The notes under the pieces were generated by a model. That model did no database searches. It saw nothing but the letters and a program-made list of their open reading frames with translations, and was not told where the DNA came from. A stretch of DNA of 64,000 bases from Shouchella shacheensis (GTDB taxonomy: Bacteria > Bacillota > Bacilli > Bacillales > Bacillaceae_D), in NCBI RefSeq assembly GCF_001484965.1, contig NZ_LLYY01000017.1, positions 22,296 through 86,295 of the forward strand, read 5' to 3'. Position numbers and translations under genes: made by a program. Positions 28,241 to 36,109 of the stretch are shown here, one piece after another (position 1 is the first letter of the stretch; each line of letters starts with the position of its first letter).

Positions 28241-28615
28241 ATGACAACAAGCGAACTCACACGTCTTGCGAGCTGTACGGCACAATTGCTCGAAGCAACA
28301 GCGAGCGCGGAGTCTTTTTATATAGAAACCGTTAAGAAAGATGCAACTTACCAAGTGGACTTTTTTGGCAAGGTGAAGCCATTTGCCGATAAGGTTCAGC
28401 CGCTTGCCGCAGAGTGGCACCCTCTTGCGGCAGCGTTTGTAAGGGAGAGACAGTTTCGAGATCTCCATGTACAGCAAATTGAGCAAACGGTGGAGAATCT
28501 AGACGTCGTCGCGATCAAATCGTTTTATCCCTCTTCTGGAATGAAGCGACAGCGAGAGACCTTTAAAGCTGTGCGCTATGTGCTCACCATTGTGTTAGAA
28601 GAGCTCGAACACTAA
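28241..28615 (+). CDS. yppE: YppE family (DUF1798) protein
   Basis: A 124-residue all-helical soluble protein. VDFFGKVKPFADKVQPLAAEW (about 44-64) and the later segment ENLDVVAIKSFYPSS match the YppE family, whose B. subtilis member lies in the same region and forms a four-helix bundle. No biochemical role is known. GCGGAGGTG precedes the ATG and a terminator follows at 28614-28646. Confidence 0.8.
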   Translation: MTTSELTRLASCTAQLLEATASAESFYIETVKKDATYQVDFFGKVKPFADKVQPLAAEWHPLAAAFVRERQFRDLHVQQIEQTVENLDVVAIKSFYPSSGMKRQRETFKAVRYVLTIVLEELEH

Positions 28616-28646
28616 AAAAAGGCCTCCTTTTGCGGAAGCCTTTTTT
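28614..28646. terminator. Terminator after yppE
   Basis: AAAAAAAGGCCTCC pairs with GGAAGCCTTTTTT around TTTTGC. A and T runs on both sides make it bidirectional, ending yppE and possibly the leftward small gene at 28922. Confidence 0.85.
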
Positions 28647-28651
28647 GTGTC

Positions 28652-28671
28652 CGACCCGCCTGCGCTTTTCG
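28652..28671 (+). repeat. Solo right end of a hairpin element
   Basis: CGACCCGCCTGCGCTTTTCGG alone, without a left half. It is the exact right terminus of a subtype B element and lies between the terminator and a full subtype A copy. Probably a remnant of a deleted unit. Confidence 0.75.
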
Positions 28672-28676
28672 GATTG

Positions 28677-28797
28677 TCTAGCTGCGGCGCCCACTCGCTC
28701 GAGGTTTCTTCAGACCGCCAGATCAAGCCAAAGGCGGGCTTGATCCTGCCGTTCTTCCAGAACTTGTCGCTCGTGAGCAGGGCGCCTGCGCTTTTCG
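28677..28797 (+). repeat. Dispersed hairpin element, subtype A
   Basis: Almost identical to the copies at 22436 and 37592. Outer stem GGCGCCC/GGGCGCC, inner stem GATCAAGCC/GGCTTGATC. It lies in the convergent gap between yppE and the leftward small membrane gene. Confidence 0.9.
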
Positions 28798-28799
28798 TG

Positions 28800-28919
28800 T
28801 CTAGCTCTGGCGGGTAGAAGCGTCGAGATTTTTCAGTCCTGCCCGGAAATCCAAAATCAGGATTTCTCGTGCAGGCCTTCCAAAATTCTCGCTTCTGTTC
28901 GACCCGCCTGCGCTTTTCG
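28800..28919 (+). repeat. Dispersed hairpin element, subtype B
   Basis: Starts TCTAGCTCTGGCGGGT, ends CCTGCGCTTTTCGG. Outer stem GGCGGGT/ACCCGCC, middle AGAAGCG/CGCTTCT, inner CCTGC/GCAGG. Ends 3 bases from the stop of the leftward gene. Confidence 0.9.
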
Positions 28920-28921
28920 GG

Positions 28922-29122
28922 TTACCCTCGGTCGGCGATCATTAAGTAGGCCATGCCTACAAGCGTCCCGATCGAGAGAATGGAAAGAAGAGGGGTGAAT
29001 AATCCTCCTGAATCCAGTGCACTCGCATCTTCTGACGTTTCAGCTGCAAGCACAGGCTCAAGCGGCGCTAAAAGAACGAAGAGCAGCGCAATGGCCACGG
29101 CAAAAGCTACTTTTTTACCCAT
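28922..29122 (-). CDS. Small exported or membrane protein, unknown
   Basis: 66 residues. A signal-peptide-like N-terminus (KK then AFAVAIALLFVLLAPLEPVLA, with AxA-like cleavage site near residue 27) is followed by a short acidic segment (AETSEDASALDSGG) and a second hydrophobic segment (LLSILSIGTLVGMAYLMIA). GAGGAGG lies nine bases before the ATG, and a good promoter is at 29180-29208. Either a secreted peptide or a membrane protein with two spans. I do not recognise the family. Confidence 0.7.
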   Translation of the reverse strand: MGKKVAFAVAIALLFVLLAPLEPVLAAETSEDASALDSGGLFTPLLSILSIGTLVGMAYLMIADRG

Positions 29123-29179
29123 ACAAAAACCTCCTCAAATGCTATGTAAGAAAGAACGATTGATAGCGGTCTCAGTTTC

Positions 29180-29208
29180 ATTATAGAGGGTCAAGCCAGC
29201 TTGCGCAA
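29180..29208 (-). promoter_or_regulatory. Sigma-A promoter for the small membrane protein gene
   Basis: On the minus strand TTGCGC and TATAAT are separated by 17 bp, about 58 bp before the gene. Confidence 0.6.
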
Positions 29209-29327
29209 CTGTTAGAGAGGCGTGCGAAAGGGTTTCGCATTCAGAGGGGAGTGTGATAAACTAAAGCCACTCATAAATACGCAGACATTTATACGTAAAG
29301 GTTTCGCGGTGAAAGGACTCTTTATTC

Positions 29328-30572
29328 ATGACAACGCATTTACAAGATATCATTCGGGCGAATCAACAAATTAAAGATGTCGTGACGCACACACCGCTCC
29401 AAAAGGACCAATTTTTATCGGAACGTTACGGCTGTACGGTTCTCTTAAAACGGGAGGATATGCAGGTGATTCGTTCCTTTAAGATTCGTGGAGCGTTTTA
29501 CCAAATCTCTAGTCTATCCAAAGAAGAGCTAGAAAGCGGCGTCGTCTGTGCAAGTGCAGGCAATCATGCACAGGGTGTGGCCTACACCTGCCAGGTACTG
29601 AAGACAAAAGGCGTGATCTTTATGCCATCGACAACGCCGAAGCAAAAAGTCGCGCAAGTTGAATTTTTCGGCAGGGACTACGTGGACGTCGTCTTAAATG
29701 GGGACACGTTTGATGATTCCTATGACGAGGCGATGGAGTACTGTGAGGAGCACGGGATGACGTTCATTCACCCGTTTAACCAGGACAAAGTGATTGCTGG
29801 TCAGGGCACGGTCGGCCTTGAGATTATGAACGATATTGAAGAGTCGCCGGACTATGTGTTCGCCTCCGTCGGCGGTGGTGGTCTGATTAGCGGGGTTGGG
29901 ACGTACATAAAAAGCATTAGCCCGCGGACGAAGCTAATTGGCTGCGAGCCGAGCGGAGCTGCTTCCATGAAGGAGTCGATTCGGCAGGGAAAAGTCGTGG
30001 AGTTGGCGGAAATCAATAAATTCGTGGACGGCGCAGCGGTGAAGCGAGTGGGCGAGAAGACGTTTGAGATTTGCAAGGAGCTTCTCGATGATGTGATCCC
30101 TGTCCCAGAAGGCCAGATCTGCACAACGATTTTAAAGTTGTACAATGAAAATGCACTTGTTGCTGAACCCGCAGGAGCCATGCCGATTGCGGCTCTCGAT
30201 TTCTACAAAGAGCAAATTAAGGGCAAGACGGTCGTCTGTATTGTCAGCGGTGGCAACAATGATATTGGGCGGATGGAAGAAATGCGCGAGCGCTCGCTGA
30301 TTTACGAGGGGCTTCAGCATTACTTCATTATACAGTTTCCGCAGCGAGCTGGCGCCTTGCGGGAGTTCATTATCGATGTTCTCGGGCCAGACGATGACAT
30401 TACGCGCTTTGAGTACACGAAGAAAAACAATAAATCAAGAGGGCCGGTGCTCATTGGCATTGAGCTGAAAAATAGCAAAGACTACGATGGCCTGATCGAA
30501 CGCATGAATCAGATCGGATTTGGCTATGAAGAAGTCAACAAGAACGAAAACTTGTTCTCGCTGTTAATTTAA
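29328..30572 (+). CDS. ilvA: Threonine ammonia-lyase (threonine deaminase)
   Basis: IlvA converts threonine to 2-ketobutyrate, the first step of isoleucine synthesis. The 414-residue PLP enzyme has the lysine in VIRSFKIRGAF (about 46-56), the phosphate-binding glycine loop GGGGLISG (about 184-191), and SGGNND near 311. A short C-terminal ACT-like regulatory domain (about 325-414) is present, matching the Bacillus form. The 205-bp upstream gap has a small hairpin (GCGAAAGGGTTTCGC) but no T-box or terminator that I can see. Confidence 0.94.
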   Translation: MTTHLQDIIRANQQIKDVVTHTPLQKDQFLSERYGCTVLLKREDMQVIRSFKIRGAFYQISSLSKEELESGVVCASAGNHAQGVAYTCQVLKTKGVIFMPSTTPKQKVAQVEFFGRDYVDVVLNGDTFDDSYDEAMEYCEEHGMTFIHPFNQDKVIAGQGTVGLEIMNDIEESPDYVFASVGGGGLISGVGTYIKSISPRTKLIGCEPSGAASMKESIRQGKVVELAEINKFVDGAAVKRVGEKTFEICKELLDDVIPVPEGQICTTILKLYNENALVAEPAGAMPIAALDFYKEQIKGKTVVCIVSGGNNDIGRMEEMRERSLIYEGLQHYFIIQFPQRAGALREFIIDVLGPDDDITRFEYTKKNNKSRGPVLIGIELKNSKDYDGLIERMNQIGFGYEEVNKNENLFSLLI

Positions 30573-30593
30573 GGAATGAAGGAGGAGACGCGG

Positions 30594-31118
30594 ATGAGAC
30601 TAGAAGGGAAACGAATCCTCTCTGCACTGGACTCAGATTTTGAGGACTTGGAGCTATGGTACCCGATTCTGCGCCTGCAGGAAGAAGGAGCACGCGTGGA
30701 TTTGGCGGCAGCAGAGGCGAATAAGACGTACAGTGGAAAATACGGGGTGCCTGCCACCTCTGATCTGGCCTTTAAAGATGCAAGTGCGAAAGAGTACGAC
30801 GCGATTTTAATTCCAGGAGGTTGGGCGCCGGATAAACTTCGCCGCTTTCCGGAGCTCTTAGAAACCGTACGAACAATGGACGCCGACAAGAAACCAATCG
30901 GACAGATTTGTCACGCGGGTTGGGTGCTGATTTCCGCCAATATTTTAAGCGGCAGAAATGTCACAAGCACTCCAGGAATCCGCGATGACATGGAAAATGC
31001 TGGAGCGATCTGGCATGATGAAGCCGTCGTCGTGGACGGGCATCTAATTTCAAGCCGCAGACCGCCGGATCTTCCTCCTTACGCCAAAGCGTTTGCGGAT
31101 GCGATTGCAGGGAGCTAG
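30594..31118 (+). CDS. DJ-1/PfpI family protein
   Basis: 174 residues. The nucleophile elbow with the reactive cysteine is in IGQICHAGWVL (about 102-112), the conserved glutamate is in DFEDLELWYP near 16, and IPGGWAPDKLR (about 72-82) is typical. Relatives include stress-linked deglycase or glyoxalase-like and intracellular protease PfpI-type proteins; the exact reaction cannot be assigned. ATG 30594 has GGAGGAG upstream; an earlier ATG would place this site inside the gene. Confidence 0.85.
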   Translation: MRLEGKRILSALDSDFEDLELWYPILRLQEEGARVDLAAAEANKTYSGKYGVPATSDLAFKDASAKEYDAILIPGGWAPDKLRRFPELLETVRTMDADKKPIGQICHAGWVLISANILSGRNVTSTPGIRDDMENAGAIWHDEAVVVDGHLISSRRPPDLPPYAKAFADAIAGS

Positions 31119-31121
31119 CCG

Positions 31122-32063
31122 GTGGAACTTCATTTCCTAGGCACTGGCGCCGGTGTTCCTTCGATCGACCGCAACGTGAGCGCTCTTGCGCTGCGTTTTT
31201 TGGAAAAGGGGGGCGAGACGTGGCTTTTTGACTGCGGGGAAGCAACACAGCATCAGCTGCTTCATTCAGCGCTGAGTCTATCAGACATTACGCGCATCTT
31301 TATTACTCACATTCACGGGGATCACATACTTGGACTTCCGGGGCTGCTTAGTTCGCGCTCGTTTCAAGGAGCGAAGGACGAGCTTGTTATTTATGGCCCC
31401 CCGGGAATCGAAGACTTTGTAGATGTGTCGCTACGCGTTTCTCAGACGACGCTCCGCTATCGGCTTTCCTTTGTTGAACTTGAGCCCGGTCCTTTGCTCG
31501 AGCTCGAGGATAAAACGGTTGATGTGCTTCGGCTTAACCACCCTGTGCCGAGTTTTGCGTTTAAAGTGACGGAGGCGGATAAGCCCGGTGCGCTGCAAGT
31601 AGAGAAGCTAAAGGCAGAAGGGGTTCCACCAGGCCCTCTCTATAAGGAACTTAAGAGTGGAAAGACGGTCATTCTTGCGGATGGGAGGGAGCTCAACGGG
31701 AAGGACTATCTAGGTGAGACGATGAAGGGCCGTGTGGTCGTTATTGCTGGAGATACGAAGCCTGTGTCTGCACTCGTTCCGTTTGCCAAAGGGTGCGACG
31801 TGCTTATCCATGAAGCGACGTTTGCCTCTGATAAGCAGGAGGTCGCCCACGGGTACGGGCATTCGACCATCGCGGACATCTGTGATCTGGCCGATTTGGC
31901 AGAAGTTCGGCAGCTCTTGCTGACGCACGTCTCTTCTCGCTACGCTCGCGACTCTCGTCCCTATATGCAGGAGGTTAAACAGAGACGTCCCGGTACGATT
32001 GTCGCAGAGGACCTGATGGTATATGAACTGGCAAAGCCTCGGGCACCGGAGTCTTCTTCATGA
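31122..32063 (+). CDS. rnz: Ribonuclease Z
   Basis: RNase Z trims the 3' ends of tRNA precursors that lack encoded CCA; the cca gene at 5024 then completes them. The 313-residue metallo-beta-lactamase protein has FLGTGAGVPS at the start, the zinc motif THIHGDHILGLPG (about 63-75), AGDTKP near 210 and HEATF near 229. The start is GTG with a weak ribosome site, 3 bp after the previous gene. It overlaps the next gene by ATGA. Confidence 0.94.
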   Translation: MELHFLGTGAGVPSIDRNVSALALRFLEKGGETWLFDCGEATQHQLLHSALSLSDITRIFITHIHGDHILGLPGLLSSRSFQGAKDELVIYGPPGIEDFVDVSLRVSQTTLRYRLSFVELEPGPLLELEDKTVDVLRLNHPVPSFAFKVTEADKPGALQVEKLKAEGVPPGPLYKELKSGKTVILADGRELNGKDYLGETMKGRVVVIAGDTKPVSALVPFAKGCDVLIHEATFASDKQEVAHGYGHSTIADICDLADLAEVRQLLLTHVSSRYARDSRPYMQEVKQRRPGTIVAEDLMVYELAKPRAPESSS

Positions 32064-32362
32064 AAGAACGAACAATAAAGGAGCTGGAAGGCTTCATTCA
32101 TGAAGAAAAATCCTTTTTTTTGTATCTATTTTCTCCTTTTTGTGGCACTTGCCATCAGGCGGAAAAGATGCTTCAAATTCTGGAGAGCGCAGAGAAGTCG
32201 CTACAAATTCAAAAGCTGAATCTTCAGCTTGCGCCTGCTTTTGCCCAGAACGAAAAAATTGAAAGCGTGCCGTGCTTGCTTTATTATAAACAGGGAAAAG
32301 TGATCCGTCGCATGCATGCCTTTCAATCCGTCATGCACGTACGTGATTTTATTCACTCGTAA
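32060..32362 (+). CDS. Thioredoxin-like protein
   Basis: A 100-residue thioredoxin-fold protein with the redox motif CGTC in SPFCGTCHQAEKML (about 25-38) and a cis-proline in ESVPCLLYY (about 67-75). No signal peptide, so cytoplasmic. It resembles the YusE-type small thioredoxins of Bacillus. It starts inside rnz (ATGA) and is followed 31 bp later by brxA, making a run of thiol-redox genes. Confidence 0.85.
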   Translation: MKERTIKELEGFIHEEKSFFLYLFSPFCGTCHQAEKMLQILESAEKSLQIQKLNLQLAPAFAQNEKIESVPCLLYYKQGKVIRRMHAFQSVMHVRDFIHS

Positions 32363-32393
32363 CAACGTTCACTTGATAAGGAGGCGACAACAA

Positions 32394-32840
32394 ATGTCAA
32401 TGGCCTATGAAGAGTACATGCGCCAAGTCGTACGGCCCATGCGTCAGGAACTGACGGATGCTGGCTTTAAAGAATTAACAACAGCCGAAGACGTAACGGG
32501 ATATCTTGAACACGCAGAGGGGACGACGCTTGTGTTTATTAATTCCGTATGTGGCTGTGCAGCTGGCCTTGCCCGGCCGTCAGCGATTTATTCGCTTAAG
32601 CATGACCATACCCCGAATCACTTGGTTACTGTGTTTGCGGGACAGGACAAAGAAGCGACCGCCGAGATGCGTGCCCATATGCCGGAGTACGCACCATCTT
32701 CGCCGTCGATGGCATTGCTTAAAGGGGATGAAGTCGTTCACTTTATTCCGCGGGAACAGATCGAGGGGGCCGAACCTGAAGATATTGTTCGAAATCTTGC
32801 TCTTGCTTACAATGAGCATTGCACAGAGAGCTCTTCGTAA
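32394..32840 (+). CDS. brxA: Bacilliredoxin BrxA/BrxB family
   Basis: Bacilliredoxins remove bacillithiol from S-bacillithiolated proteins. The 148-residue protein has the family CGC motif in NSVCGCAAGLARP (about 50-62), VTVFAGQDKEATA (about 78-90) and SSPSMALLKG (about 100-109). ATG 32394 has AAGGAGGCG eight bases upstream and gives the typical MSMAYEEYMRQ N-terminus. bshA and bshB1 in this window make the thiol it uses. BrxA rather than BrxB is a judgement from overall similarity to YphP. Confidence 0.92.
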   Translation: MSMAYEEYMRQVVRPMRQELTDAGFKELTTAEDVTGYLEHAEGTTLVFINSVCGCAAGLARPSAIYSLKHDHTPNHLVTVFAGQDKEATAEMRAHMPEYAPSSPSMALLKGDEVVHFIPREQIEGAEPEDIVRNLALAYNEHCTESSS

Positions 32841-32888
32841 AGAAGGGCTTTTTGCTTGCTTGACATGAGACCAAATGGAGGGGATCAA

Positions 32889-33309
32889 ATGAAAGCGCCG
32901 GATTTTTCGCTGACGAATGTGCGAACACAAGAAACGTGGTCCCTGACAGATGCCGGGGACCACGCCATGATGCTTACATTTTGGACAAGCTGGTGCCCAG
33001 ACTCCATAAACGATAAACGACTTGCTACAAAAACAGCGCCTTTATGAAAACATGGAAGCGGGGACGCTTGTTTTTATGACCATCAACGTGACCGGGCGAG
33101 AAGGGAACGTGGATCTTGCCCATTTCTTAGAGAACCATGGATTTACCTTTCCCGTTCTTGCTGACGAAGGAACGCACGTCTACGATGTCTACGGCTGCCG
33201 CGGCGTGCCAACGACGATTCTGATTACTAGGGAAGGCGACGTCGCCCAAACCTTTGGCGATAAAGCGACATTGCCGGAAATCATGCAAGAAGTCGCCCGT
33301 ATTCTTTAA
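32889..33309 (+). pseudogene. Thioredoxin-fold (TlpA/AhpC-like) gene broken by a 7-bp tandem duplication
   Basis: The first frame (from ATG 32889, Shine-Dalgarno TGGAGGGG) encodes KAPDFSLTN and the active-site-like FWTSWCPDS, then runs into 13 wrong residues and a stop at 33045. The rest (TINVTGREGN, FPVLADEG, the cis-Pro region GVPTTILI) continues in the +1 frame to 33309. The cause is visible: ATAAACG occurs twice in tandem at 33006-33019. Removing one copy restores one frame of about 137 residues through SINDLLQKQRLYENM. The second position of the usual CxxC is Ser (CPDS). The rest is undamaged, so the break is recent. Confidence 0.85.
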
Positions 33310-33312
33310 GGA

Positions 33313-34038
33313 TTAAGACGGACGGACCGCATAGTAAATGACTGTTCCCATCGCTTCGATATTTGGGTACCCGCTCTGTTTGTAAATCTCGACGACGTGT
33401 TCGCGGTTGTATGGGACACGGTTCAAATGAATTCGATGGGTGCCGTCCTCGATTTCTAAAATGACATAGGAGGCGAGGGGGTGCCCGTCAAACGGCATCC
33501 CTACGCTTCCCGTGTTGACAATGTTTTTGCCATGCATAGAGCGAACGTAAGGGACGTGTGTATGTCCATAAATGTAGACATCGGCATCGTCTTTTTGCAT
33601 AATGACGTCCTCAAGCTTCTTGGTATCGTCCCCCTCAACGACATTAAACAGGCTGTCTGGCGTCGCGTGAAAGGCGTGAATAATCAAGTCTTCTCCTTCA
33701 TCAATCACAAAGGACTCAGGCAAGTTTTTTAAATAGTCCATGTCTTCAGAGTCTAGCCGCTGAAGCGTCCAGTCGCGCTCTTTGTTCATGCCCTCTAGCG
33801 CTTCATCCGGCAATTCTCCTTTTTCAAAGCCACGCACGAGCCACTCGTCGGCATTCCCTTTCAAGACGTTGGCTCCAGACGCTTTTACGAGATCGAGCAC
33901 ACGCTTGGGTTCGGGTCCCCGAAAGCAAAGGTCTCCCAGTATGTAGACACGGTCAATCTGCTTGCTTCGAAGATCGTTCAGTACGGCTTCAAGAGCCGTG
34001 GCGTTTCCATGAATGTCAGATAAAAAAGCGAATCGCAT
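33313..34038 (-). CDS. YfcE/MJ0936-type metallophosphoesterase
   Basis: A 241-residue calcineurin-like phosphoesterase. Metal ligands are visible as FLSDIHGN (about 4-11), GDLCFRGP (about 36-43), KGNADEW (about 60-66, the GNxD/H motif), and GHTHVPY near 160. Family members hydrolyse phosphodiesters; the physiological substrate is unknown. ATG 34038 has GGAGGC about eight bases upstream, and a start three codons earlier would be too close to it. It is convergent with the broken thioredoxin-fold gene, 3 bp apart. Confidence 0.85.
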   Translation of the reverse strand: MRFAFLSDIHGNATALEAVLNDLRSKQIDRVYILGDLCFRGPEPKRVLDLVKASGANVLKGNADEWLVRGFEKGELPDEALEGMNKERDWTLQRLDSEDMDYLKNLPESFVIDEGEDLIIHAFHATPDSLFNVVEGDDTKKLEDVIMQKDDADVYIYGHTHVPYVRSMHGKNIVNTGSVGMPFDGHPLASYVILEIEDGTHRIHLNRVPYNREHVVEIYKQSGYPNIEAMGTVIYYAVRPS

Positions 34039-34200
34039 ATTGTGCATAGCCTCCTTTTCGTCTATTGTACCAGAACATCATCGTTTCGGCTGCTTTAGCG
34101 CTTCAATTTTTCTATACCCTTAATGGGCCGGCTTAAACTGGCAACTCCCTGTGCTCTATGTTAAAATTTGATGGAGATTTTGATGCAGGAGGAGGAAAAA

Positions 34201-35319
34201 ATGTTTATACGTTCGATAGAACCTACCCCTAGTCCAAATACGATGAAGCTGAATTTAAGTGAAGCACCCGAGGGAGCAAGCACGACCTACCAAGAAAAAA
34301 ACAAAGCGGATGCTCCAGCGTTTATTCAGGAATTGTTTGAAATTGAAGGGATCAAACAGGTGTATCATGTCGGCGATTTTCTTGCTGTGGATCGCCATCC
34401 TAAGGTGGACTGGAAAGGAATTCTTCCTCAGGTTCGTGAACGGTTTGGGGAAGAGCAGGCGGAGCAGGCAGAAGCAAGCGGCCCAACGGAAGGGTTCGGA
34501 GAGGTAACGGTCCAATTACAGATGTTCAAGGGGATTCCGATGCAGGTGAAAGTCTCGGACGGAGAAGAAGAGCGCCGCGAAGGCTTGCCATCACGTTTTG
34601 CAGAGGCTGTAGCGAAGGCGCAACTCCAAGAGGACAATGTCGTTCTAGCGCGCAAGTGGGAGGATCAAGGGGCCCGTTACGGAGAGCTTGAACAAATGGC
34701 CAAAGATGTAGCTGAGGAAACGAGTGCTGCGTATCCCCAGTCTCGCTTAGACAGCCTCGTTCAACTAGCCAAAGGGGAAAAGGCAGCGGCCGAGGCGTTT
34801 GCGGCTCGTTTTAAAGACATTAGCATCGATATGCTGCAAGCAGAAGACTGGCGCGATCGTTTTGCCGTGCTTGAGCAAATGGACCCGAAAGAGAAAGACC
34901 TGCCTGTGCTTGAATATGCGCTTAGCGATGACAAAGGTTCCATCCGCCGTCTCGCCACGATGTACCTTGGAATGATCGAGACCGAAGGCGTGCTGCCGCT
35001 GCTGGAAAAAGCGTTAAAAGACCCTTCTGTGACTGTGCGCCGGACCGCCGGTGACTGTATGTCGGATATCGGCTCACTCAAAGCACAGCCGGCCATGATT
35101 GAATCATTAAAGGACAAGAATAAGCTCGTCCGCTGGCGGGCCGCGATGTTTTTGTATGAGGTTGGCAATGAGAGAGCCGTTCCCGCGTTGAAAGAGGCCG
35201 AAGAGGACAGTGAATTTGAGGTAGCGCTGCAAGTGAAAATGGCCCTTGAACGCATTGAAGGTGGAGAAGCCGCCAAAGGTTCCGTTTGGAAACAAATGAC
35301 GGAGGCGAGGCAGAAGTAG
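34201..35319 (+). CDS. CvfC/YpgR family protein: scaffold NifU-like N-terminus plus HEAT repeats
   Basis: 372 residues from ATG 34201, which has AGGAGGAGG five bases upstream. The N-terminal domain (about 1-85: EPTPSPNTMKLNL, QVYHVGDFLAVDRHPKVDW) is the NifU N-terminal-like domain often seen in iron-sulfur scaffolds, but without cysteines. HEAT-type repeats cover about 215-355 (for example RRLATMYLGMIETEGVLPLLEKAL). This matches conserved virulence factor C of staphylococci and B. subtilis YpgR. Exact role is not known. Confidence 0.82.
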   Translation: MFIRSIEPTPSPNTMKLNLSEAPEGASTTYQEKNKADAPAFIQELFEIEGIKQVYHVGDFLAVDRHPKVDWKGILPQVRERFGEEQAEQAEASGPTEGFGEVTVQLQMFKGIPMQVKVSDGEEERREGLPSRFAEAVAKAQLQEDNVVLARKWEDQGARYGELEQMAKDVAEETSAAYPQSRLDSLVQLAKGEKAAAEAFAARFKDISIDMLQAEDWRDRFAVLEQMDPKEKDLPVLEYALSDDKGSIRRLATMYLGMIETEGVLPLLEKALKDPSVTVRRTAGDCMSDIGSLKAQPAMIESLKDKNKLVRWRAAMFLYEVGNERAVPALKEAEEDSEFEVALQVKMALERIEGGEAAKGSVWKQMTEARQK

Positions 35320-35332
35320 GAGGGTGCTGGAA

Positions 35333-35554
35333 ATGACGACGATTGAGGACATTGTTGCTAAAATCAAGGAGCAGAACATGGTAGACTTGTTGGAGCTTAT
35401 TGAGGATACCGAAAATGGTGAAGTGGAAGAGATCGAGCTGGTAGAGTCGATTGGACTCTTGTACGATCTTGAAGAAAATCAGCGCCTTTTGGATTGGTTT
35501 CAGGAACAAGGAGTGGAACTCGTTTACGTCACGGATGATGAGGAAGACGAATAG
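35333..35554 (+). CDS. Small acidic protein, possible sigma region 1.1-like fold
   Basis: 73 residues, very acidic, ending VTDDEEDE. The pattern of helices ending in LLDWFQEQGVELVYV recalls the region 1.1 fold of primary sigma factors (short helices, then a GI-E-VV-E-like end). That resemblance is by eye and weak. TAGGAGGG is eight bases before ATG 35333. It is 13 bp after the cvfC-like gene and is probably in its operon. Function unknown. Confidence 0.65.
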   Translation: MTTIEDIVAKIKEQNMVDLLELIEDTENGEVEEIELVESIGLLYDLEENQRLLDWFQEQGVELVYVTDDEEDE

Positions 35555-35626
35555 AAGACACGCGCGCTGCGTTGCGGGCAGGGCGCGTGATCTACATAGT
35601 AATGAAATTTGAAGGGGGGCGGTGCT

Positions 35627-36109
35627 ATGCGAAAGGAGCCTAGCCAACGCTTGCCAAAGAAGGCGATTCAGGTTTGGCGAATTCAGAATTCGTTCGACAC
35701 GCTTTTTTTCGCCTTGTTTCCCGTAGCCTATGGTCTCCTCGGCTACTTTTTCTTTGAGAACTTGCCAAGCTGGATCTTATGGGGATTGATAGGTGTCGTA
35801 CTTTTATACGGATTGGCCCGCATTGTCATTTGGCCTCAAATTCAGTGGTATCGTTTTCGCTATGAAGTATTGGATGAAGAGATTGACATTCGCCAGGGAG
35901 TGGTGATCGTCAGACGTACACTGATCCCTATGGTTCGCGTTCAGCATGTCGACACGGAACAGGGACCGATTTTAAGACGATACAAAATGGCGGCAGTCTC
36001 TATCACCTCTGCGGCTACAACACACTCGATTCCGACACTGTTTCTAGAGGACGCGGACGCGCTAAGAGATCAAATTGCGGAGCTTGCCTCGGTGAACGAA
36101 GATGAGTGA
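35627..36109 (+). CDS. ydbS: PH-domain membrane protein YdbS
   Basis: 160 residues. Two transmembrane helices (about 22-42 and 48-66) are followed by a bacterial PH domain (bPH2; YEVLDEEIDIRQGVVIVRRT, then MVRVQHVDTEQGPILRRY). YdbS and YdbT are encoded as a pair in Bacillus; their role is poorly known, linked to the envelope. GGGGGG lies upstream of ATG 35627. It overlaps ydbT by 8 bp. Confidence 0.85.
   Translation: MRKEPSQRLPKKAIQVWRIQNSFDTLFFALFPVAYGLLGYFFFENLPSWILWGLIGVVLLYGLARIVIWPQIQWYRFRYEVLDEEIDIRQGVVIVRRTLIPMVRVQHVDTEQGPILRRYKMAAVSITSAATTHSIPTLFLEDADALRDQIAELASVNEDE

Noticed and set aside
32856..33047. A separate short protein ending at 33047
   Set aside because: It is the front half of the thioredoxin-fold gene, cut by the 7-bp duplication, not an independent gene.
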